From Acanthaster planci (taxonomy: Eukaryota > Echinodermata > Asteroidea > Valvatida > Acanthasteridae): a DNA stretch of 64,000 bases. Location of the stretch: NCBI RefSeq assembly GCF_001949145.1, contig NW_019091479.1, forward strand, positions 1-64,000, read 5' to 3'. A program made the translations under genes and the position numbers. Positions within the stretch are counted from its first letter, which is position 1; every line of letters begins with the position of its first letter. The notes below the pieces were generated by a model. The model ran no database searches and had not been told where the DNA came from. It saw nothing but the letters and a program-made list of their open reading frames with translations. Shown here one piece after another: positions 35,301 through 47,300 of this stretch.

Positions 35301-38300
35301 CACGATTTACGGGTAGCTGTGCTGGCTTTCTCATTGTTTGCGAGTACTGGTTTTTTTTTAACATCATGGGTCCAGACAATACAATGTACATGTATATTGT
35401 GTCTAACCATACATGTACATGCCATAAAGCAAAGAACAGGCTCATTGTGCGTGTTTATGTTCATGTTCATGCACACTGTAGGCCTTTGTGTAGACCTGTA
35501 TGGGTGCATGTACCGGTGTGTCATGAAAGCTTGGTTAAAAATAGTGGCCCAGTGATGTCATTGTTTTAGGACTGTCCTCAGGTAAACACAAGATCAACTT
35601 TCAAGTGCTGTCGTTAGTGAGATTCAGAAAGAAGAACGTATTTCGGGTGACTTGCAATTTCGTATTTGTTCCCCCCTCTGTGATTCACTTCTGCCCATTC
35701 ATTCTTGCCACCATGGAGGCCAACGGTGTCCGTTGTGTTTACCGAAACATCGTCTGGATGTAAACCACCCAAGCTGAGTTTGTCTTACATGTACCTGTAC
35801 ATCTGTGTCAGCGTAGTCAGTGTTTAGAACGATCTGTCTTGTGTACTGTTAGTCATTTTAGAGGAATTTTCCTCCAGTTTTTGCCATCAGTTAAATGGTA
35901 AGGTTTGATGTCTTAATCCCATGCAGATACATGTATGTATACGTGTAGGCACAATACATGTACTTCACCTGGGTACACACTTTCCATTTTTGTACATCAT
36001 CTACTCTTAAAAATAAATTTAGTGCCAATAAAACTGTAAATTGTGTAGGCATTTTCCCTTCGATATGATGTGCCATTTCACAATTTGAAAGGAGAATGTA
36101 TTGAGAATGTTTGAGCTTATGTAATGCATGCACTGCCTCCCACCGGTAGTCTTTGTTCCAGCCTTCATATTGCCCATCCCCAGTGTTTCTAGGGCTATGC
36201 TTGCACTGTTACCAGTGAATGGGGCTGGTTTGAACTCTATCTGAAAGTGAAACATGTAATGTTTGTGGCGCCAAGGTAAATATTTGTGCTGGAAATATAC
36301 AAAAGTTCCAAGATCTATTTACGGATCAGCATACCGGTATTTCAGCAAAACTCATCTGTGATATCTGGTTTGAGTTCAGATTTACTTTTATACTTCTTAT
36401 AAACTGGTTTTTGTACCCAGCGGAACTGTAAACTTCCCTCTAGTTGATTCTCCAAATCTTTAGGTTTTATTTTTCATGGATTACCAAGATAACTGAAAAA
36501 CATGTAAATTTCTTCTCTTATAAGCCTTGAGTTGTGTTGCATAGTATTGTATTTTATCTGAAAAAAAGGAGACTGCATATTTTACCGAGGCCGTTGGTGC
36601 AGGTGTAGCTAATAGAACAGAGTTTGACACTTGGGTCAGCACCAAAGACAAATGTTGTGTTTACTGAAGAGGCAAACAGCCAAAGTTTCGTTGCGGAAGA
36701 CATCCCTGGGTTTGGCAGATCAGCTGATCAGGATGTATCGCCGTCTCAACATATTCGGCAGCCAGGGAGTGTGTTTTTTTCTCTGGGTCATATTTCCATG
36801 AGGCATTGTGAAATGCACTTGTGGAATTTTTTCAGAAAGTCAAGGTTGTGATTTTGAAAGGAGACAGGAAATAAAAGAGATTTGTTCTTGAGCCTTCAGG
36901 TCATCGACTTGAGAAGTGGCTGTAACAGTTTCTGTTCAAGAAGAGTTACGCAGACACATGACCAACTCCTCTTGCTGTGGTACCCTCCCCCGGTATGAAT
37001 GAACAGTAAATTTCAACTTCCAACTCCACCTTATTTCTGTGAAATGTCTACATACACAGCCACTCCCATAATGAACCTTTTTTCCCACGCCTGCTTGCAT
37101 CAGTGAGGTTTTTCCCGCCTTGGGTATTTTCAGAAAGCCTACCAAAATGCCTGTGGTAGTGGAAATCATCGTAAATCGTAGCCCAAATAGTCGTCAGATT
37201 TCTGGAAAGGAATTTCTGCAAAGTGGGACCTCAGATTTGATTAAGCAGAGAGCCATGTTTCCTTTTGTAGCCTTCTGGTTGCGTCCATATTTCCATGTAC
37301 AAAAGCCAAGCACTACAAATTCATTTTTAAAAAAAGCAAGCTAATTTATACCATTGGATCGGAACACATAAATCATACAGTCCTTCATCTAATTTCCAAC
37401 AGCAGCAAAAGAAATGGCGGGCTTATCCTTGAGCCTCGAGAGAAATGCAAAAATATATTCCTCTGTACAAAAACTGGCTTAGACTCTGTCAATAGGCTAT
37501 TGTGTCGGGGTTCATTTGCATAATGTCCAGGCACCAGGGTCCCAGAACTTTGTGCATGAAACCCAACACTTTCTTTTTTCATAACAAAGGGAAAGACATC
37601 TTCAGCGGAACAAGATTGGGTGGTTTCATTTTAGCGCCCGCCGATAATTTTGTAGTCTCATTTTAGTGCCGCCAATATAATTGCTGCATGGATTGTGATG
37701 TATGACCTCCATCTTTTGACCAGGCCCGGAGTGTGGAAAGATATGATGAACACTTTGTTGTCACATGACACCTTTATTGTCACATGACAGTCTGGGAAGA
37801 ACCGGCTGAGTACCCACAAAAGGGTCGTCCTTGAAAAGTTCATTGGAATATCTGGCGGTAAGGTGTTAGCAATGCACAATGCTATTGGACATGTCTTTTG
37901 TACCTCTAGACCATAGATACTTTGTGATAGAAGTATTGTTATCGTGAGACTGGAGTTTATAGTGCCTGGTGTATGGCTCAACTAAAGCACTTTTAATATC
38001 CAAACATCAGTCTTTTAAAGAAAAGACTAACTTTAGAATAAAGCCCCCAAATTTGTAAGACTAGTTACATGATATTGGGGAGGTGACAAGACAAAAATTT
38101 AATCCAAAGCAAGACATGTTTAAAGGGCCCGTTTTTAAAATTAGTTTGAATGGAAGATACCGGTAATACGTTTAAAAAAGATTTTATCTCAGTAAAAGTT
38201 ATCGCTATTTTCTATGCCGCGCCTTGAAGGAAGTTGTATGCCCTCCTCTGGGTTCAAATGGACGAAATGGTGCCCGACTTTGTGGGTTCTGAAACCTGCG

Positions 38301-41300
38301 TCACAAACAGTGCCGCCATTTGTCGCAATTAAAACACACATTTGAAGGGGGGACATTTTGAAAAACAGCTCAGTGTTAGCCACAAATAAAGGAAGTTTAT
38401 TCCATTTTTCATTATTTGTAATGTGACTGGCACATAGTCAAGCACAAGTTAAAGCAGAAAACAGCAGTTAGTCCAGGGAGGTCCACATGGGCCCTTTAAG
38501 GAAACGTGATGCTTGAGAAACAATGAAAACAGAGGGCTTTTAAAAAAAAAAAACTGCTTTAAAAAGCCTTTTGAAGTATTTTATAAGGTAAATTTTCGGA
38601 CATTGTCTTCATGTGTACATGAGTGTATGTGTAGGTGTAATCAGTCAGAATCATGTACAGAATGAGTCATTTGCCAGTTAAATTTGAATGAATCTGGCGC
38701 ACTGAGTTATCGGACTGCACATAAACATAACAATTTGAATTCCCCAGACTAAAGACACTGTTGCTATACCTCGTGATTCGGGGCAAGCTTTTGCATAGCG
38801 ACCACCTTCTCTGGAATGGACTGGTTTCTTTGAGCCCTCCTTATCCATTGAGAAGAGTGTATTGTTGCAAGGCGTCTCTTATGTAGCTAAGCAAAAGCTT
38901 GCCCCAAATCATGAGGTATAGCAACTGTGGTTTTAGTAAGGAGAATTCAAGTTGTTACAATCCATGTTCACATGAATTTAAAAAACTTGGGTCAAACTTA
39001 ACTCGCAAAAGGCTTATTGGCAGCTGCTGTACATGTACACGTACATGTACATGTACATTGGTCATGCACATTCAAAGTAGCAAGATTTCATAGGTGGGGA
39101 AGGGGATGAACAGGGGGACTTTAGCCCCCCTGGTGGAAGATGACCTTTGAACTTCTTGAAAGGAAGGGTTTGAATATGATTCCTTATACCGTGAGAGACT
39201 TATGGCCATCCGACCTGCACGGCTATTCATGTTTACTGATTGAAAATTGGTGATAAATCAATGTTTTTTGCTCTATAGTGGCATGTTCTCTGTATGAATT
39301 CCTCTCCACTTTTTCCGAGAAATTTAAAGTTTCATCAGACACTACATGTATTTCCAAATGAAATAGAATTTTTTTTACTGTTATAGACCTGTAGCGCACA
39401 TTGAGTCCGAGAAATTAAATTGCTATTGATAGAAATATGAACAGCAAACTGTCGGGGAAGTGAAGGTCTTTAGTTGGATTGGTATCAAATTTCTTGTTCT
39501 GGCCGTTGCAGGTAACTTTGCATGTGTTTGTGAATGTTAGAAGCATTACTTTGAAAGAAGACACAGGAAAGTGGGTTACCTGTCCCTACCTTGTGAACTT
39601 CTGGTTGACCTGTCCATGTAAGGGAAAGAACCACCGGCATCTTCCAAGAAATTTCACTTTAATAGGTCACTGAACTTGTCACTACCATTGGTCGGTCAGG
39701 TGTTTCCTTTTGGCTAGGGGCTGTGACTTTGTTCAGGGGTGTGGCTTTGGTCGGGGGTGTGGCTTTGGTCAGGGGTTTGGCTTTGGCTGAAAACCTAACC
39801 ATAAAACCAATATGTAAAGAGAGCAGGTGCTTTGATCAAAGTGTCTGAAATTTTATTGCACTGGATTCACCAATTTTCTGAAGTAGAGATTGCTGCTGAT
39901 GAGAGCTTTGCACCCCCAAAAGCGGTAACCCTCAAAAAATAAACCTTTGTAATGCCCATGCCTACACACAGTAAATAGGCCTACTTGTAGACGTGCCTTT
40001 ATTTACTTACATGTACTTTGTCTTTACCATTTTGTGTGGGCCGCCAGTGTTTACAGAAAGTTAATCCATGGTTGCCAACAGCCCAAAGAGCAGTCACTGC
40101 ACTGTATACAGTGGTTGCACTTGGTCTATCTATTAAGCATTTTAATTGCCACCTGAATATGTTTTTACACTTTGTGAATGCTTATTTTGCTTTTGTAGTG
40201 GGGACCAGCCCTAGTTTGACATTAGAAAGTTGGTAATAACATCCAGCTGTGACGTACATGTACATGGATACATGTACATGTACATGGATACATGTACATG
40301 TACATGGATACATGTACATGTACATGGATACATGTACATGTATCAGGGTTAGGTCTGTTTTGTACAGGTGTACGAGGATTTGGAAATACTGTGAATGCTT
40401 GGTTCGTTCAGATAGGAATGAGATTGGAAGACAACATGGTTTGGTTGTCCGAGAAATAGGAAATGCCAGGAGAGGTTATGGACTTTTTGACAAATGGACG
40501 GTTGGATTGACAGCTGGTGAGATTTCCAATATGATCTTGCACTAGTTTTTTTTTTCTTCTTTTAATTGAGGCAGGATACATAGTAAGATACCAATTCATT
40601 GGGCACGGAAGGAAATATAGCCGGAAGTATTGGCATGCGTAGGGACCTGCGTGAGCCGGGGATGTGCCTCAGTTTGACCTCGTCGAGTTACACAAAGCCC
40701 CCCCCTGGGGTTTGTGACTGATGCTGCTCCCAATTATCATGACAATGACTCCCTAAGAATGGTAGCCATAATCCAACCCGAAGGAAGATGATATGCATGT
40801 GTGTGGTGTAGCAGGTTTCTATTTTGTTAGATAGTAACTCTGTGTGGCCGAGACCAGGAAATGACTGCGACCAGTTGCGGATGGGGTTGTATACGGTTGC
40901 CCTTCAACTCTACTTCAGACAGCCGGCTCTGCGACGGACTTGTGTGATCTTGGTGCATTGACGAAATATTTGTCAAACAATGAACTTGTTCCCCCCGGTT
41001 CTGAATGCCCTGAGAGAGAAGAAATCAGCCCAATTTGACAGATCCTGTTCAGATAATTCGGTTTGGGGATATTTCCTGTAACGGCCTACAGACGCACATG
41101 TACATGTATGTATAGCAGTTGATTTCTACAACCAACAACCTCTGCAGAATCTGCTTATGTGAGTACAGCATCTAGCCTGATTTGTCTACAGGTGCATTAT
41201 GCACATGTACTTGTGATATTATTTGTGTGAAAAACAATGACACACCTGTTAGCATACATGTACATGTATTCCATCCATTGAGGTTTAACTGATATACTCT

Positions 41301-44300
41301 GGCCTTCCTTGTACTAGTCATCGCTGTTTGTTTTAGATTTTAGTCCTGTGTTATAAGGAAGTGGTGTGCAGTGCGCATCATACGTGTACATGTACAATCT
41401 TTTTACTTCCCGGTAAACATGCACATGTACCGGTACATGTCTTATGCCATAGATCAGTGTGTCTACATGTACTGTACATGTACATTCAAAGGGTTTACAC
41501 AGTACAGTACTTCAAATATTTGAACAAAAATATTTCGTGCAGTTTTTGTGTAGAGTTTGACACATCACTGGTATTCTGGATGGAGTTCAAAAGACCTGTG
41601 ATAAAAGGGTTCTGCATCGTTGTTTGAAGTTGTTTTTACCTTTTTCTGTTGTTTAAAAAAAAAATGAATTTGTTTGGGAATGATTCGTTTTTGATGATTC
41701 ACTTGTAGAGGGCGGCAGAGAAGGAGTTCCTCACCCTGATCTTTGATCTCCGGTTCTACACACAGACACATGAAGTTGAGACAGTCAAAGACCTGACACT
41801 AAGGTAAAAGTTGTGAAACAAAAGACCCTGAAATTCCATCACGTGCCGTTGATAGTCCAACAAAATAGATTTAGTGTAATCCTTTTAGTGTAAAATATGG
41901 AGGCTAGAGATGCAAACAAGAGACGATAGATTCCATCGTGTGCCCATAGTCCTCCAATGAGAAAAACACTCATTAATATTTAAGACGTTGAGGAACTTTT
42001 GTAATTGTCACTTCCTTGACATGTTTATTATACCATTACTAGATGAGCCTGCAGCTTATGACTATTTTTTTGTGGGGAGGGGGGAAGAATCCTTCCTTAG
42101 TTTAATACTGCTTCAATTAATCAAACAGCCAATTTTTATTTGTTTTTTGTGCAGTGTGATTTTCACGTTTCATGTTGAACAATAATAATGAAGCAAGCAG
42201 TCTGTCATGAGACCTCAAAAGGAAGTGTTTTTGCTGAAATGTCTTTACAATATAGGTCGGCCATGTGCACCCTTTGACGTTTAAAGCGGTCCTGTCTCTG
42301 TGTTCGTATAATCTTTGGGGCAGAAGTTTTTTTCCTGGAATATTTGAGATTTTGGAGGTTGAAGAAATGTTCAGGCTGTTCTCTTGTGCCTTGAGATTAT
42401 TATTTTCCATGAGTGCTGTTTGATTTATCAGGTAAACCAACACATTTAATCACAACACAGTCAAGTTACTTGATGACTACTTGCAGGTCTGTTAATTCAG
42501 AACTCGAAAATGTGCAGTAAACCTAGTACTGTCAGAAGTCAGATTTACATTGAAGTGAAGATTGAGACATTCAGCCAGATGGATTTCACTCAACAGTTTT
42601 AAATGCTGTCAAGAAATGTTTTACATAACTATTTTCCCACACCAGGTTTGAATTTGTTACATTGAAAATATTGGAATTTTTCCCCTGGAGATTTCGGGAA
42701 AAGCCTTTGCTTTTGCAGTGATTTTTTCCCTTTTTTCTTCTTCTTGTTCTACCCAAATTCATAGACTTTGTACACAGTTTCTAATCACCAGTGTTATTGT
42801 CCTTCTGACAGGGACGCCATTAAGCCAATTCTTGCAACGGCCGACATTGACATCCGAACCATCGACATCTTCATTGAATCATCCACATCCCCAACCCCGC
42901 TAGAATTTACGGTCAAACCCTTAGGTGGCAGGCACCTTTATGTCAGAGGTAAGAATTTACATCTGAACCTTGACCCTTGTCCTTTGACCCTCAGATTTTT
43001 TGAGGAGGATGTAGATTAATAGCCAGTTGACCGACCATACGCTAGTGTCAGTAGTCAATGCATATGCTGTAATTTTTTTACATAAGGTATGTCAAGTGGG
43101 ATTTAGTTGTTTTATAAGTAGTTTTGGGATGTTTTGTTTTGTCTTTAAAACCGTGTTTTAAAACCTGCATGTGCAGTGCCCTATAACCTATGGCAAACGT
43201 TGTAGTCCTCAAATTTCTTTGAATGACAGTAAGTATGCACTAGAAGTGGCATCTTTTTAGGAAAGCTGTGGTACATACACATGTATATACTGGTATACCA
43301 GATTTTCTAACATTCCAGATTTAGCATGTTGCTGTTACAACAAAGAAACAGGTTGAAACTGTTAGTTTTAGTTCCCGTAGCTTCTAGTGAACAGTTACCT
43401 ATGTGATGACTGAAGCAGTCGTGACTGTTACATGTAGAGGGGTTGGCTTGATAATATTCTCTGCATCAAGTTACATGTACTTTTAAGGCAGGGAACAGGA
43501 TGGACGCTGCCATCAGCATTGCATGGATTATACAGCATGAAAACTCCATTTGTTTTATGACAATCTGATTTGTTTGCTTCAGCTAAAGCAGGCAGACACT
43601 CTAAAGCTTTGATCAGTCCAAGCTTTGACCAGAAGACAATGGAGGAAGGAGAAAATGGAGACGTGGGGGAGCCGTTTCTTGGGGTAGGTGAAAATGTTCT
43701 CACCAATTGAAGGTCTTTTTTTTTCACATTATCAATTTCTGGTTCTATGTTACCTTTTGCCGGATAATTTAATTTTCCAGAGCAATAGTGATGCACCTGT
43801 GGTGCATTACATGTAAGTAGCATCTGGAACATGGAACAGTTGTTGCCCAGGAAAGTTCTAGAACTTTCTGCCTGGCTTCTTAAAGCACTAACTTTTAATA
43901 ATCTTGCTTTTCTGTAAGGCACCAAGGTGTTGTTAATTTCAGGTTCTGAAACTACACATTTTATTGACCTATATATGACCCTCATGTCATGTTAGTGACC
44001 CTGAATAATTTTTGACTTTTGACCTGCAAATCACTTTTTCTCTCATACACCGTACATGCATAGCAGTTCTTTTCATGGGAATACTTGGTTACCAGGTTGG
44101 TACCTCAGTGTTGAACACCTGCACGTGTGCATGTCAAAACAATACGACCTGTTCCTCAGAATTTTGCATTTACAATGTACGACGTACATGTACGTTCCTG
44201 TTATCTTTGCCTGAACCGATGGCTGCAGCATTTCATCTGTTCTTAGGAGTAACATCTCAACCACAGATTCTGTTGTTGACTTGGTTAAGCGTATGCCATA

Positions 44301-47300
44301 TGATACTCTACACAGAAATAGAATTTGGAATGCATTAGATCCCTGGAAACTTAGCCATTGCTGAGCAATATTCACAGCAACTGAAGCGCAGTGTACATGT
44401 ATATATGTACTTCCGAGTTATGTTCGTTTTGTTCATGTTTCTGAAGGTTAGGTTACAAACAGATCAGATTAACCAGAGCAAAAGATTTTGTTACGGGGGA
44501 GTCCGTAGAAGTGGAAGAGAAGTTTCTGTTTTGCGTTCAATTAAAAAAAAAATACATATGCGCTAAGCTGCACAGAATCGTTGGTTGAGGTGTTCTAGTT
44601 AATTACTGATTGGTTGTGATAACACACTGGTTTCCTTGTGTCATTTATTGAATGTTCTATTCTTCCTCTGGTTCACCTTGGGAGAAATGGAATTTTCCCT
44701 GAATCACAGTCGGAGGCTAGTTTTACATGTACTAGGACTTGACATGTACAATGTACCGGTCTTGAAGCAGCCAATATTTGTGTTCTACATCCTTTGTCTG
44801 AACTAGTGATAAGTATTTTCCCCCTCGTAAGAGTGAGTAGACTCGTTTAGCATTGTCTTGTTTCCGTTAGTGTATCCTTCGCATTAGTAGCTTGGAAGAC
44901 AGAGAACGTTGTCAGTTGACTGGTATGAACTCTGTTGGCATCAGGAAAACCTGTGGAGATTGAATTTCATAGCTGTTCTTTCAAGAGTCAATGTATGCGA
45001 GCACAGTGCATGTGCTAACTGGCTTGAGTTAGACGCACTTTAGAGATGTACACTGCCAGTTTTCGTTTGAATGTGCATACTCCTGTGGCCATTTTGTGTA
45101 GGTGTGAGACACACTGCAGCTGTTATTTCACTTGTCTGCTGGGTCTTTTATTTTGTCCTTTTGGGGTGGGTATGTACGATGTATTTGTGCATCTCACACT
45201 TACATGTAGGTCTGTGACTGGGATTTCCAACTCCATACATAATTTTGGAGCTTATAAAGCTTTATCTTTGGTATGAATATTGTAATCATTGAAGTTATTG
45301 TCTTTCATTATTTTTATTATTATTGTCTTCATCATGTTACAGTCATCACCACTGTCACCCCGTCTCATCACCACCATCACCATATTGCTCCTTTATCCTC
45401 ATCAATCATTTCTATCCAAATTTGTACCTATCTTATTGCCCTGATATTTGAGAACGCTAACACCAGAATCGCAGCTGTGTACCGGTATATGTCCAAGCCC
45501 CCCACGTTAAGCAAAATAAAATGTTGGAATCATTTTGTTAAAGCTGTAAGCTAACAGTCATCTTATCCCATCTCCACGACTACACTGACTGAAAAATAAA
45601 ATGCTGTGTGTGTTGGGAGCATCTGGGGCACTTACTTGGGTATTACGTGTGAAAAGTGACGTTGCCTTTGCTGACATGAAAATCACTAACTGCAAATTCA
45701 TGTCTAGCTACTGATGTTCAACTGTCAGAGTAAAGATAGATCGCTTGATATCGATGTAGGAAGTAGATCCTGCATACAAGGTTGCATCACCTCTACCCCT
45801 ACATTCATTTCACCAGCACCACCATGATCACCTGCTCTGTGATCACCGCCATGACCATTTCTGTCACTGTGCCATTGCCAACTTGACAAGAACACCTTTC
45901 CCCAACTTCCTTGTTATTGTCACCGTCACCACAATCTGCCTGTCATTGTTTTCCTTTTTGTTGTCATTCTCAGTATGGCACAGGCTGTCATTGTCCACAG
46001 TGTCAACATCCTCATTGTCACCATGTAGTTGTTTATTGCGATTGTCATTGTCATTTTGGTGTTGAATTGTTCTGTATTTGTAAAACTCCTTTTGCACCCT
46101 TTCTCCAACATTGGTTTCATTTTGGGTCATTCAGACGATTCCGATGCGCAAGGATATGTCCAAATTCTTGGGCGTGGAACAGAAGGAGCTTCAACCACCA
46201 CCACCAAGAGTATGCTCTCTCTTTCTCTTCTCTGTTTGTCCACTTTTCCGTTCTCTACATTGCATGCCAGCCAGTAGACCATTTCACTCAGTGTTGCTTT
46301 GACGATTAAAACCTTCCGTTTCCTCCAAAATCCTCCAGGAGGCAGATTTCTTGAGTATTCAATTTCCCATCAGAACCACAAATATACTGTAGGTAAAATC
46401 GCCTGTCATACTGCAAGGCATGAAACAGGCTTGCAGTGTGATGAATCTGTGTGAGCTTAAGATTGTCTTAGCTGCAACATTCCACTGCCAAGCTTTAAAA
46501 GATTCTGTAGGATTGAGGAAGGTAGAACTCAGCCACTGTTACATTTACTTTTCATGGAGCTTGATGCCCCTTGAATGTTGAAGTGCGAAGAATGTGTTGC
46601 AGGTTTTCTGAACCATGGAGGATTTTACAGGATTCAGGAAGGTTTTAAGTAAAAAATGTCAAAAGATGCAGGGTGCACCATACAGGAAAACATGTAGTAC
46701 ATGCCGATGCCAAGGTATTCATATCAACCAGCCATTTCTGACATGAACTGTCTGTTACAATTGACATTTAAATGGTTATCCAAGGGCCAGTTTCTGTTAA
46801 GCCCATAAATTTGCTTTATAATCCAAAGAAACCCTGCTCAGCAAAAAACAGGTTACAACTAAAATGGCATGTGGTGTATATTGCGTGAGACCAGCTGTGG
46901 GCTGATTATGGTTAAAGTGGGCTGTACGTGTACATGTATTCCTGCCCAAGAGCTCAGTGACTGTGACTCATTTGCCTTGGTTTTATGTCAACCTGTAGCT
47001 CTCGTGCAAGACTGGAGATGAAATGGTCTTTTTACCACACTGATCACTGAATTTTGGTTCGTTTGTTTGTTTCTTTTGCTTGATTTGTTTATTTTTTGGA
47101 GCTCACATTGTTTTAGAAAGTAAGCGTGGATGTTAGACAATTTCCTGATTTATGATTCTTTTCTGCAGTGTAAGTCGCTTTTTTTCTCAGCTCCAGCTAA
47201 GTTGAAGCTGTATTTTTTTCCCTACTGAAATCAAGCAAATAATGCGTATATAATTTTGTTGTATAAACGTGCATTATTGCAGACTCATACCTGAGCTGCA

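Larger units (their letters stand above)
34803..41708. other. Gene B intron 4 (6.9 kb)
   Basis: Non-coding as far as can be seen. It holds the fold-back element at 38735-38950, a GGGTGTGGCTTTGGTC tandem stretch (39717-39790), the 20-bp TACATG minisatellite (40252-40345) and many TACATGTA palindromes. A small exon could be hidden, but the phases on both sides already agree. Confidence 0.55.

Noticed and set aside
40252-40345. CRISPR-like array of short repeats
   Set aside because: The units are contiguous with no unique spacers and the genome is eukaryotic.
40249-40545. Open frame MTYMYMDTCTCTW... of 98 codons
   Set aside because: It translates the 20-bp TACATG minisatellite; the repeat pattern explains the open frame.
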